The notes under the pieces were generated by a model. That model was not told where the DNA came from and made no database searches. It saw only the letters and a list, made by a program, of their open reading frames with translations. This document shows, piece after piece, positions 10,504-19,867 of a stretch of 64,000 nt of DNA. The stretch is taken from NCBI GenBank assembly GCA_964036315.1, contig OZ038492.1, positions 34,948,618 to 35,012,617 of the forward strand, given 5' to 3'. Position 1 is the stretch's first letter. Every line of letters begins with the position of its first letter. The DNA is from Acanthosepion esculentum. Lineage: Eukaryota; Mollusca; Cephalopoda; Sepiida; Sepiidae. Made by a program: the position numbers and the translations under genes.

Positions 10504-10737
10504 ACTATTGCTCGTAATAACCTTTTACAAAAATGCTGGTATTTAAACCTATTTTTACACTTTAATAATGTTTTGACCTCAGTTTGGGGGTTAACTATGT
10601 GCTCATAGCTGGGAGACTAACATGTGCTACTACCCCCGGTCAGGGTGGATATGGGAACACCAGCAATTAAGAGGTGGTTTCAAGCTCCTCAAAACCTGAT
10701 CAGAAGCCTTGCTGTTTGCTGTAGTTCATCGCCTTAT
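10504..10737 (+). repeat. Compound repeat X, segments 2 and 3
   Basis: Order: AAACCTATTTTTACACTTTA, TGTTTTGACC, a GGGGGTTAACTATGTG stretch, CATAGCTGGGA, the CCCGGTCAGGGTGG stretch, AACACCAGCAATTAAGAGG and GTGGTTTCAAGCTCCTCAAA. The same blocks occur at 22636-22858 (plus), 28085-28290 (plus) and 41862-42120 (minus). Confidence 0.8.
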
Positions 10738-11157
10738 CTAGGACGCGGATGTAGTTTGTCGTCTTACCCAGGACGCAGATGTAGTTTGTCGTCTTACCCA
10801 GGAGTTTATTGTCTTAACCAGGACGCGGATGTAGTTTGTCGTCTTACCCAGGACGTGGATGTAGTTTATTGTCTTACCCAGGACGCGGATGTAGTTTATT
10901 GTCTTACTCAGGACGCGGATGTAGTTTGTCGTCTTACTCAGGACGCGGATGTAGTTTATTGTCTTACCCAGGACGCGAATGTAGTTTGTCGTCTTACACA
11001 GGACGCGGATGTAGTTTATTGTCTTACCCAGGACGCGGATGTAGTTTATTGTCTTGCCTAGATCGCGGATGTAGTTTGTCGTCTTACTCAGGACGAAGAT
11101 GTAGTTTATTGTCTTACTCAGGGCGCGGATGTACTTTATAGTCTTACCCAGGTCGGA
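10738..11157 (+). repeat. Minisatellite 2 of repeat X: ~14 copies of a 30-bp unit
   Basis: The unit is approximately GGATGTAGTTTRTYGTCTTA plus CYCAGGACGC. About 14 units follow one another with small substitutions. Elsewhere in the window X ends with only one or two of these units (22.83, 28.26, 41.87 kb), so this copy has expanded. Because 30 is a multiple of three, frames stay open across the array (10624-11061 and 10836-11141). These are repeat artefacts with no start context or family. Confidence 0.9.
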
Positions 11158-11159
11158 GA

Positions 11160-12205
11160 TATTAATGAATTAAATAATAGAAAATATATATCGCATAAGA
11201 AAAGGAGAACCTACATATATGTGGGAAGAGTATTACAATAACCTACAAACTACCCTGGCAGCAAATCGCCTGCATACGGATAGAAAATGAATTCATTAAA
11301 TATAGAAAGGGGCATAAGACAAGGACTTATTTAACTTATCTACTGAGGTGATTTTGAGAGATTTAGAAGTCCTACCAGTATTCATTATTGGGGACACAGA
11401 TTTAAAAAAAAAAATAGGCAGATAACACAGTGTTGATAGCAAACACAGAAAGGAAACTACAAGAAATCCCACAGAAGGAAAGTGAGAAGAAAGGACTAAA
11501 CATAAATTGTAAGAAAACGGAATTTATGGTTGGCAGAGAAAGGAACAATCCAACAGAAATTATAAATTGGAGATAATAAAAATCAAATTGGACATAACAA
11601 AAATAATATGTGAAATACCAAAATGAATCAAATGCAGCAATTTAAAAACCTGCTAAGTGTTTTAAAAGAGAGCGGAACGTGTGACACTGAAATCTGAAGG
11701 CGCGTTGGGAGAGTCAAAGATGCCTTCCAAAAACTAAGCAAAGTAAAAACAGGAAAAATTTGTTAGAAACACAGAAAATAGTACTGAAATTTTACATAAT
11801 ATCGATCCACCTGGATGACATAGAATACTGTGAATTTTCCCCATAGATGAAGAAAAGACTTAAAGCAACAGAAATGTGGTTCTACAGAAGGATGCTGAGA
11901 ATGCCACGGACCGATCATATGAGCAACAATAATGTTTTAGAGGAAACAGAAACAAAAACGAAACTTATGCTTAACATCAGGAAGAAGTTGAACATTCTAA
12001 GGCATATAATGAGGAAAGAGGACCTGGCAATTTTAATACTCACGGGACATACTGAGGGCAAGAGGAACAGAAAGAATCAATGAATAAGTCTGAGTAAATG
12101 GATGACAGAACAGGGTTGATGAGAGCCCGCAAAAGGAGAACATTTATTAATATCCACAGAGTTCAGAAAATTATGGAGGGACATAATTTCCAACGACCTG
12201 AAGTG
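11160..12205 (+). mobile_element. LINE-N1 relic: RT palm to C-terminus, inactivated
   Basis: The longest LINE-N1 copy here. Near 11417 the palm motif that would be YADD appears as a stop codon followed by ADN, then TVLIANTERKLQEI and a GLNINCKKTEFMVG segment. Further on come the RLKATEMWFYRRMLRMPRTD segment (11847 onward), LNIRKKL, HIMRKED and LTGHTEGKR motifs. At least five frameshifts or stops separate these blocks and the catalytic aspartate pair is lost, so it cannot encode an active enzyme. Known for the family: these are the reverse-transcriptase domains of a non-LTR retrotransposon. The 5' part (endonuclease) is absent. It abuts the expanded X minisatellite on its left and a (TA)n array on its right. 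Confidence 0.75.
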
Positions 12206-12220
12206 ACACGGCACATAGAA

Positions 12221-12293
<73 letters not shown>

Positions 12294-12430
12294 CATCAAC
12301 AGATAGACTGATTCGCAGCTCATCAGTGTGGCTAGAACGTCCGGTTGCTTCTCAGCTAGGATCGAAACGCGACAGAATTTGCGTCAGTCGGAACTTCTAC
12401 CAGTAAGCCGTTGGCGCACGGCAATGATGA
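12221..12430. repeat. (TA)n array with family-F-like flank
   Basis: A 70-bp TA array (12221-12290) is followed by TGTCATCAACAGATAG…CAGCTCATCAGTGTGGCTAG. This parallels the TGTCATTGACAGAAAG…CAGCTCCTCAGTGCGACTAG flank after the TA array at 24.84 kb. It is a diverged copy of repeat F. Confidence 0.65.
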
Positions 12431-12952
12431 AAGTGAATTTTAGCGTGTTTATTTTTAGATTTAGATAAACACACAGTGACTGACAGTGACTCAATTCTGC
12501 CGAAGATATGCAAATGAGAGAAAGAAAAAAATGAAGTAAAAATCTACAGTTCTTATCATTTACTTTAATAAAGTGCTCAATACAAAGTAGAGCAAAATAT
12601 TATTATTATATTTTTATTATAAGAGATTATAACAAAAAAACATTTTTAAATCGCTACACAAAAGCTTTCATACTACAATTGTACTTCCTCTGTAATTTAA
12701 TTAGTTTATCGAGATATAACCACAATTTTTAATTCTAACCTTATGCCTCCCCTTTAACTTTTGGAAAAGAGGTAATGATTTGTTTTTTAATTGTCCTAAA
12801 AACCATTTAATCATCAGTTACCTACCATCGCTCGAGGAAGTACAACCATAGTATAGAAACATTAAAACTTTTGTCAACTAAACTCATTTTTAACAAATCA
12901 TGTTGACGTTAAAAATACGTTAAATTCTTATAATTTTTACATATTTTCACAG

Positions 12953-12955
<3 letters not shown>
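12431..12955. other. No gene recognised
   Basis: A+T-rich, no sizeable open frame, no recognised repeat. Confidence 0.6.

Positions 12956-13041
<86 letters not shown>
12956..13041. repeat. (TA)n microsatellite
   Basis: An 86-bp TA array, among the longest here, directly upstream of the SINE-C tail fold-back at 13049. Confidence 0.9.
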
Positions 13042-13045
<4 letters not shown>

Positions 13046-13048
13046 TAA

Positions 13049-13168
13049 GACATTTTTATGTTTATACATTCTGTTTTTATAGATACAAATATTTAAGTAA
13101 ATGCTTTGTATCTATAAAAAAAGAATGTATAAACATAAAAATGTCTTAAAATAATTGTCGGACTTTGT
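13049..13168. repeat. Fold-back of the SINE-C tail (42-bp arms)
   Basis: AAGACATTTTTATGTTTATA at 13049 onward is answered by its reverse complement ending near 13148, with about 15 bp between the arms. The arms contain TTTTATAGATACAAA, the tail motif of SINE-C. The right side continues into AATTGTCGGACTTTGTCC, the 3' edge of that family. Confidence 0.8.
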
Positions 13169-13289
13169 CCATTTCATAATGTATGTGTATACAGCAAAAC
13201 AGTACTGTCTGTGAATGACATAATTTAGCTCTTGAAAATACATTTCAATTGAGCACTGTTGAGTGATAAGCTAATTCTATAAATAACAG

Positions 13290-13520
13290 CCACCTGCACT
13301 AATGCAAAGCTCTTCAGTAAAATGAATGGAGCACTTTGGCTGATTGGCATTTGGTTACATTTGTAAAAACAATACGCTAGATTCAGTTGTGTAACTCTAC
13401 CGAGTGAAGATAGTTCTGGCTGACACTAAATTAGTTCTGTTTCAATCCTGGCTTGAGGCATTCGTAAGTCTAGTCGCACTGAGGAGCTGTGTTACAGCGA
13501 AACAGTACTGTTTGTGAATG

Positions 13521-13527
<7 letters not shown>
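13290..13527 (-). repeat. Repeat F, ~0.2-kb dispersed element
   Basis: On the minus strand it runs from TGTCATTCACAAACAGTACT through CAGCTCCTCAGTGCGACTAG, GCCTCAAGCCAGGATTGAAA and CACTCGGTAGAGTTACACAA to ACCAAATGCCAATCAGCC. The plus-strand copy at 24872-25063 is clearly homologous along its whole length. Both copies touch a (TA)n array at their 5' end. No coding capacity is evident. Confidence 0.8.

Positions 13528-13571
<44 letters not shown>
13528..13571. repeat. (TA)n microsatellite beside repeat F
   Basis: TA array ending in AGATAGATATA. It abuts the 5' edge of repeat F, as in the other F copies. Confidence 0.9.
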
Positions 13572-13573
<2 letters not shown>

Positions 13574-14486
13574 TAGATATATCGCGTGTAACAGCAATAT
13601 TGTCCAAAACCTGTAACAGCATGGGATAATTAAAGACGGAAAGAAGCAAAAACTTACAAAATAATGTTGGTAAGTTAAGAAATAAAAAAAAGAAAAAAAA
13701 AAAAGAAAAAAAAAAGAAAAAAAAAAAAAGAAAGGCAAAAACGATAAAGTCGATGACGAAAAAAAGAAAAGGATAGTTGACCGTCCCAGAAAAAGTTAAA
13801 AAAAAAAAACACGAAAAAAAATGCGCTTCTTTTTTCCAGGTTTTCAGATAAGACTTTTGGCCATCCTGACAGCATTTTTCGTAAGAATCACTGAAAAACC
13901 CTTTCAGTTATTCAGTTAGAAAAAGAACAGGTTAAAAACGTTTTGTGTGATTATCACTATGTCTTCTCTGCTAAGCAATGGTGAGGAGAAAAAGATCTTT
14001 TAGGCGGTCATTAACAGAACCAACATTCATACTCTGGCTTCCATTTTCAAAATTCATTCAAGAACCATCAAGAGAAAGGTGAAGTAGTTTAAAGAAGAGG
14101 GAACAGAAGAGAGATAAACTGGATCAGGATTTCACAAGAGCAAGAGGGATCATCATTTCAACAAAACTTGTTATTGTCCAATAGGGCGATAAAAACGTCG
14201 AGGAATTCTAGGAAGATATCTTTAATCATTACAAAGGTTCAAAGCTTAATCTAACAATTGAACAATTTTGTTGTTGCACGATTGGAACAATTTTTCTCTT
14301 ACACCCCGTATATATATATATATATACTCGATTCTTCCCTCGATTCCTACAAATCAACAGCACCACACCAGCACATGGAGTTTGATTATAGTGATGAAGG
14401 TTTTGTGTAGAACCATCCACATTTTTGAAAGGGCCGAATACAGAGACCTGGTGCCACAAGGTCCTCCGCAGGTTTTGAATTAAGAG
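13572..14486. other. No gene recognised; poly(A)-rich patch at 13680-13830
   Basis: An A-rich tract produces long Phe-rich minus-strand frames that are not genes. The rest is A+T-rich with a short TA tract near 14310. No repeat family is identified. Confidence 0.55.
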
Positions 14487-14659
14487 TTGTCTTTCTCCTA
14501 GACCAGTTACCATCCAAGGCTATAGAACCCAGTCTATCCTGTTATCTACCCAGAAGAATATGATTCATACCTTTCCTAAATGAAAGTGATGGATTCGACT
14601 GTAATTCGAACTCAGCCCACCGATTCCTCAATCCAAGCCGCTATCCATTACTTCGCCTT

Positions 14660-14662
<3 letters not shown>
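14487..14662 (-). mobile_element. SINE-B, 5' half
   Basis: Minus-strand head GCGAAGTAATGGATAGCGGC, box B GTTCGAATTACAG, then the CATCACTTTCA region and a TATAG…TTGGATGGTAACTGGTC segment. It ends at the right against a 74-bp (TA)n array. Confidence 0.75.

Positions 14663-14664
<2 letters not shown>

Positions 14665-14738
<74 letters not shown>
14665..14738. repeat. (TA)n microsatellite
   Basis: TA array lying exactly between the head of a SINE-B copy and a SINE-C tail, followed by a run of T. Confidence 0.9.
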
Positions 14739-14745
<7 letters not shown>

Positions 14746-14747
14746 TT

Positions 14748-14853
14748 TTGAATTGGACATGTTTAACGTTCTTTTTATAGATACATGTATTTAAGCAAAT
14801 ATAACATAATATAAATGTCTTTAATAAATTGTCGGGCTATGTCCAATTCAAAA
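14748..14853. repeat. Rearranged SINE-C tail with inverted ends
   Basis: The stretch begins TTGAATTGGACAT and ends ATGTCCAATTCAA, which are inverted copies of each other. Inside, the first half is the reverse complement of the SINE-C tail (TTTTTATAGATACATG). The second half is the forward tail (TAATATAAATGTCTTTAATA). This is the same snap-back theme as at 13.05 and 52.56 kb, with the loop region partly lost. Confidence 0.65.
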
Positions 14854-14958
14854 ATATATGACGTCATTTGTTTACATTTGATACGCTAGAGCAGATATGA
14901 ATAGAAGAGATTCATGGAAGATTTAAGTTTAAAGATAGTAAAATCGACCTTGCTAACC

Positions 14959-15181
14959 AGACGCTGCTTTGTGGCCGAAAGGTTAAGGCACATCACGCGA
15001 AATGATGGTTCAGTATAGGATACAGGTTCGGGTTCGATTCCTGTCGGAGAGCGAATATTTTCTATGAAAATTTCTCGGACAATCAGGCCGGTAAATGTTA
15101 TTTAATACTGTTTATTATAAAACAGAGCATTTGCTTAAATACATGTATCTATAAAAAGAACGTTAAACATAATATAAATGT

Positions 15182-15185
<4 letters not shown>
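14959..15185 (+). mobile_element. SINE-C: tRNA-Ser-like head with conserved tail
   Basis: The head (14959-15053) has GTGGCCGAAAGGTTAAGGC, matching the box A of type-II tRNAs such as tRNA-Ser, and GGTTCGATTCCTGTCGG, a near-consensus box B. Between them, where a true tRNA-Ser has a paired anticodon arm, the sequence is imperfect and no clean cloverleaf forms. I therefore call it a retroposed tRNA derivative, not a tRNA gene. The body follows: TCTCGGACAATCAGGCCGGT, AAAACAGAGCATTTGC, ACATGTATCTATAAAAAG and AATGTCTTTA, ending in a (TA)n array. Tail-only copies lie at 13.05, 14.75, 52.39 and 52.56 kb. Confidence 0.75.
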
Positions 15186-15250
<65 letters not shown>

Positions 15251-15292
15251 GACAGAGAGAGAGACAGACAAAGAGAGAGAGAAGAGCAGACC
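15184..15292. repeat. (TA)n-(GA)n microsatellite
   Basis: TA array (15184-15216) running into GAGA/GACAGA repeats to about 15290. It sits exactly at the 3' end of SINE-C. The ORFs here are Arg-Glu or Ser-Leu repeats. Confidence 0.9.
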
Positions 15293-15576
15293 AAACTATA
15301 AGAAAGCAAAGTATTAGTAAAAAGACACAAAGAGTACCAAATGACCAAAGAAAATTTTAAAATAAATACCAATAAATCCAGAAACCAAAATAAAAAACGA
15401 CAAAAAAGGAAACATTAATCGAGAAGGAAAGACACCTACCTCTGCAATAATTGACCCGTGATCAGTGTCTAAATTACCAATACAAACCAACTACGCTTCC
15501 TATCGACATCACTCAAAAAAGAGACAACGTTTAAACTGAAATTTAAGTTTCTCACTACAACGCTCGTCAGTGGATC

Positions 15577-15578
<2 letters not shown>

Positions 15579-15632
<54 letters not shown>
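15579..15632. repeat. (TA)n microsatellite
   Basis: TA array of about 54 bp. The surrounding 15293-15578 and 15633-15890 segments are A+T-rich with nothing recognised. Confidence 0.9.
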
Positions 15633-15634
<2 letters not shown>

Positions 15635-15892
15635 GCACAAAACGTTTGCGCCCCCGCTAGCAAATTAATTACTTTTGTTAATTTTGCCCTTAAATAGTGT
15701 ATGATTTTCTTGGGAAATGTTATGATCTTTGAGAGCCTGAAAATACGTTATTGCATTTTCGTTAATGCTGCATGGTGGATAATATAGCATCTTAAGCATA
15801 GTGATGTTGAAATATACTGAGCCACCAGCGGAAACATTACATTTCATAAAGTATTTTTTTGCAAATGTGTTCTTTATTATTTTTATAAAAAA

Positions 15893-16182
15893 TGCAAAAG
15901 AAAGAAAGAAAGAAATTAAAAAAAGATTTTCGAGAAAAGAACACGGAACGGAGAAAAATAAATTAGAACAAAAGAAAGAAAGAAAGAACTTTTCAAGACC
16001 ATGTAAAATGAAAAAAATAAATCAAGAAATACAAAAACGAAATAATGAACGAAAGAATGAACAGACGAGAACAAAACGAAGCAGAAACGAATATAAAAAA
16101 TAAAAGTAACCAAGGTCATCAAATAGGAAACAAAGAATAAAAGCAAAAAAGGTCGAAAAGAAAACCCAATAATGTATATAAA
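15893..16182 (+). repeat. Purine-rich tract (A+G on the plus strand)
   Basis: AAAGAAAGAAAGAA units and long A/G runs give open frames on both strands (15801-16103 plus; 15916-16304 minus), rich in Lys/Arg or Phe/Leu. The composition alone explains the open frames. Confidence 0.75.
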
Positions 16183-16376
16183 TAAAGTGCAGTGTACGTG
16201 TGCCCGTCCGTCTGTCCTTTTTCAATCTCAAGATTTACGCATGCGCGTGAAATAATCACAGCGGCGCATGCGTAATACGCACTCACATGCCCGTTCGCAT
16301 TCATTCAAACGCTAATCATGAGAACAATAGAAGTATTAATATTCATCAATTATTTACCGCATTATTATTTTTTACT

Positions 16377-16923
16377 AGCCTAAAGTCCGCCCGAAATTTT
16401 TTTCTTCAAATTAATTTTCTATCTTCTAGAATAATATGTGTGTCCGTCCGTCTTTAATCTCGGCGAATCCTAAAGAACTTGCAATAACAGATAGTAGCTA
16501 CTAACGCGATTAAAAATTAAATAGATAACTCATTTTAAATTTAAATTTAAATATCGAACAAAGTGAAAGTTTGTAAAAAAAATTTTTTATTAAATGTTTG
16601 ACTTTAATTTCATTTTTTGTATCAATTGCAGTTTATATCGTCCAATTAAACCGTAATTAAAACTTAAGCGCGCCACAGTACGTTACCCATAGGTTTTTAT
16701 TCTTTTTCTAGCACGCGAAATCTGACGTATTCGGGTGCCTAATGTCATTTAAGGGTGACTTTATATAAAAGGATCATAAAGAGTGATAATTTTAAAAGAA
16801 AATAAAAATTGCGCGCAAAGTAAATGTAAACAAACTACGGAGATCGGTCAAAGGCTCAAAAGCCGTCCGCAGGGGCTTGCCTAAAGTCCGCTCGAATGGC
16901 GGCTTCTAGACTAGTTACAAATA
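16377..16923. repeat. Possible element bounded by direct CCTAAAGTCCGC motifs
   Basis: CTAGCCTAAAGTCCGCCCGAA at about 16376 and TGCCTAAAGTCCGCTCGAA at about 16878 are direct repeats 500 bp apart. The interior is A+T-rich except for scattered CG-containing patches. Upstream, 16195-16310 has GTGTGCCCGTCCGTCTGTCC, partly repeated at 16440. The class is unclear. The direct orientation argues against a simple inverted-repeat DNA transposon. Confidence 0.35.
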
Positions 16924-17115
16924 AGCCAATAAAGAGAAATACAAAAAAGAGAACGACAAAAAATCAAGCAAACAAGAAAGAAAGAAATATAAAGAATAAA
17001 TAGATAGAAAGATAGAGAAAGAAATAGAAAGATATAGAAAGTGTATAGAAGAGAATGGGAGTAGAATAAATGACGAATGGGGAAAAAAAGGAGAAATATG
17101 TGAAAAAATGCAAAA

Positions 17116-17478
17116 TTGGCAAACGAAATGACGAAAAATATCGAAAATCAAAATGGCGTCAACCGGCAAAAGAAAAATATTTTCCACTCTTCCATTGAAT
17201 CAAAAATCATAATCCAATTTCCCGAAAATCACAAGCGTACTTCCATTGCATGGAAAATGCCCATGTCCTGGGGATCTCGTGGAAATTGTGGGGTTGGGGA
17301 AACAGTGGCGCAACACGCGACCTTCAACTCCAGGGTCAGGCATTGTGACTACATTATCGATGCGTCGAAGCCAAGCTCGTCTGAATTTTATAGTTTCGAA
17401 AGTATGGCAGTATATCGAAGTGGTAAGTGTCTGGACTTACGCGTAGCGCATGGAGACAAAGAAGAAGAAGAAGAATGA
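17116..17478 (+). other. Unrecognised 120-codon open frame, possible but unsupported exon
   Basis: The frame starts at ATG 17116 after a purine-rich tract, covers a locally G+C-richer, unique-looking stretch (17240-17440) and ends in a (GAA)n-coded Glu run. A splice-donor-like GTAAGT lies at 17423. I see no domain, signal peptide or membrane segment, and no acceptor or partner exon. It could be a chance frame and I give it little weight. Confidence 0.12.
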
Positions 17479-17695
17479 TAGAAGCGAAGAAGAAAACAAG
17501 AAACAAGATATAATGGAAGCGACGAAAAAGAAGACAAAAATGGCAGACGAGTGAGTGAAGAAAAAAAGGAGGAGGCGAAGAGGAAGAAAAAGATGAGTGA
17601 TAGCAGAGAATTAAAAGAAGATGAAATGTGATAGAAGAAGAAGAAGAAGAAGAAGAAGAAGAAGAAGAAGAAGAAGAAGAAGAAGAAGAATGTGA
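17440..17695 (+). repeat. Purine-rich tract ending in (GAA)18
   Basis: A/G-rich sequence culminating in an almost perfect GAA array at about 17636-17691. Minus-strand Ser/Leu/Phe-rich frames across it are translation artefacts. Confidence 0.85.
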
Positions 17696-17864
17696 CAGAT
17701 GCATAGAAACACGCATATCGATTGACTAACATAAAAATTTGGCGTCGGCAAAGCAGAAGAAACATAATCTACAAAACATTTCGAAACTTCAATATATATT
17801 TTATTGTTGTGGGGGATTGTGAGAGAATTAGGATTCATTATTGGCGGCCATGATCTTAACATAA

Positions 17865-18545
17865 CATAGGTAGATACACAAAGGAAACTGCAAGAACTGC
17901 AGAAGGCAATGGAGTTAGAAAGGACTAAACATCAATTTCAAAAAGACGCAATGCATAGTTGTTAGCAAAAAGAAGAACCCAACATGCAAATTACAAATTG
18001 AAGTTACCCAAATCAATAAAGTACAAAAATGAACATATCTGTGAAGTGTTTTAAAAGTGGACGGAAAGTACACTGCTGAAATACGAAGGCGCATTGGGAT
18101 AGCGAAAGATGCCTTCGCAGCTAAACAAAGTATTAAAAAACAGAAAAGAATTTGTTAGAAACAATGAAAAGAGTACTGATCTGTAATACCAGTCCTCCTA
18201 TATGGCAGTGAATGCTGGGCAGTCTCTTAAAAGATGAAGAGATATAATTCTACAGAAGGATTCTGAGAATACCAGGGACCGAATATGCAAGAAATAATGA
18301 AGTTTCAAAGACAATGCAAACCAAAAGTGGACCTATATTCAACATTAATTAGGGATAGTAGAAATTTCTCGAGCAAATGAAGAGGACGGAGGGATTGAAA
18401 AATTTGATACTCACCGGAAAGATTGGGGCCAAGAGGGAAAGATTAAAACAACGCATAATCTACCTAGCGAGATTAAATAAATTGTGGAGAGACATGATCG
18501 ACAATGTACTGAAGAAACAAAGAAGAAGAATCTTCGGAAGTAGAC
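17865..18545 (+). mobile_element. LINE-N1 relic, post-palm to C-terminus
   Basis: It begins at the region equivalent to NTERKLQEL after the lost YADD box. It proceeds through a QLNKVLKNRK-like region, an LLYGSECWAVS-like segment (CTATATGGCAGTGAATGC) and a FYRRILRIPGTEYARNNEV-like stretch. It ends at MKRTEGLKNLILTGKIGAKR (from 18377) and KLWRDMI. Frames change several times. The same protein blocks in the same order occur at 11.2-12.2 kb and 63.1-64.0 kb. It is 3' complete at the protein level but dead. Confidence 0.75.
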
Positions 18546-18556
18546 CAACTCATTCA

Positions 18557-18606
18557 AATCGGCCAGACATTATTATCAAAGACAGAAAAAAAGCGTTTGC
18601 AAACAA
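18557..18606 (+). mobile_element. LINE-K scrap left of the (GAA)n array
   Basis: Encodes NRPDIIIKDRKK, the post-RT motif (RPDI.IKD.K) of a second LINE group, ending in GTGACAAAAA before the (GAA)n array. The same nucleotide block reappears on the other side of the array at 18997. Confidence 0.65.
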
Positions 18607-18611
18607 GTGAC

Positions 18612-18985
18612 AAAAAAAGAAGAAGAAGAAGAAGAAGAAGAAGAAGAAGAAGAAGAAGAAGAAGAAAAAGAAGAAAAAGAAGAAGAAGAAGAAGAAGAAG
18701 AAAAAGAAGAAGAAAAAGAAGAAGAAGAAAAAAGAAGAAAAAGAAGAAGAAGAAAAAGAGGAGGAAGAAGAAGAAAAAGAAGATAAAGAAGAAGAAGAAG
18801 AAAAAGAAGAAGAAGAAGAGAAAGAAAAAGAAGAAGAAGAAAAAGAAGAAAAAGAAGAAGAAGAAAAAGAAGAAGTAGTAGAAAAGAAGAAGAAGAAGAA
18901 GAAGAAGAAGAAAAAGAAGAAGAAGAAGAAGAAGAAGTAGAAGAAGAAGAAGAAGAAGAAGAAGAAGAAGAAGAAGAAGAAGAAG
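18612..18985 (+). repeat. ~370-bp (GAA)n / (AAAAAGAA) polypurine array
   Basis: GAA triplets with AAA and GAG variants; only a handful of T bases interrupt nearly 375 bp of purine. The three overlapping long minus-strand frames (Phe, Ser or Leu runs) and a plus-strand Arg/Lys frame are artefacts. Such tracts are known to be able to form triplex structures. The array is bounded by two copies of a LINE-K segment. Confidence 0.95.
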
Positions 18986-18996
18986 ACCAATACAAA

Positions 18997-19215
18997 CAAA
19001 TCGGCCAGACATTGTTATTAAAGACAGAAAAGAAAAGAGTGACAAAAATATCTCTGCTGTGGTTTTGTAAACACTAAACAAATACAAAGACTTGGAGATG
19101 GAAGCAGAAAAATGGGGCGCATAACCCTAAGGTCTTCATCGCTTCCAACTTTTGTTACCATGACATTGTCTGCATTTCAGGCTTATGACAGGACTCCATA
19201 CTTGACAGATAAAGA
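18997..19215 (+). mobile_element. LINE-K C-terminal fragment right of the (GAA)n array
   Basis: It repeats NRPDIVIKDRK and then, after stops, gives NKYKDLEMEAEKWG. This matches the KYKDLE.E...MW motif that follows RPDIVIKD by about 35 residues in this LINE group. The remaining sequence to 19215 has a TMTLSAF-like segment where the family has IGALG. It contains internal stops and no 3' tail is recognised. Confidence 0.6.
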
Positions 19216-19800
19216 CGATAAAAAGTACATGAAAGCGAGAGCTTGACTATTTAACCCACGTGAAATATTTTACTGTGGCGTTTTTATTTTGTGTTGAATT
19301 AAGCTTTGATAAATGCATCGATATTTGTTTTTACCTTTTCTTTTATTAATTTTCTCGGTTAATATTTCGTTTTACGTTCAGTTATTTATGGCTGCATTTT
19401 CCGAAGAGATTATGTGCCGCCGGAAACAATAACGTTGAGTTCAAATTCATCAATCCTTTGAAGACTTGCCCGTGATTGGTGACAATGGAAACTATGGAAT
19501 CGACTTGATTGGTTTCATTTAAATATTTCAGTTTTATTTATTTCTCCTTCTGGGATTGTCTTTTTTTTTAGGGATTTCAATCTAACTTATTCTTTACACC
19601 CTCCCCCTCTCTCTCTTTCTCGCTATTCAAATTTAAATATACCTGTAGCATATAAAAGTGACATCATGTATAGAAATGATTTAAAATTTGATTCGAATTC
19701 GAGACAATTTATAGGTAAACTGGAAACGTAATAATTAAACTACCACACTCTATCGATTGAATTGGTACATATACATGCATGCATACATACATAGATACAC

Positions 19801-19867
<67 letters not shown>

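Noticed and set aside
10624..11141. Two long repeat-containing ORFs that look like tandem-repeat proteins
   Set aside because: The 30-bp minisatellite unit is a multiple of three, so frames stay open. Single-unit copies of the same repeat elsewhere are not coding.
10738..11157. CRISPR-like regularly spaced direct repeats
   Set aside because: The units are contiguous, with no unique spacers, and the genome is clearly eukaryotic.
14959..15053. A functional tRNA-Ser gene
   Set aside because: Boxes A and B are good, but the anticodon arm and acceptor stem do not pair and a SINE body follows directly.
15801..16304. Genes in the A/G-rich region on both strands
   Set aside because: Open frames on opposite strands are Lys/Arg-rich and Phe/Leu-rich as expected from polypurine DNA; no domain is seen.
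18550..19087. Long overlapping open frames of poly-Phe, poly-Ser, poly-Leu and Lys/Arg
   Set aside because: They are the six-frame translation of the (GAA)n array. Every frame is open because the repeat lacks stop codons.
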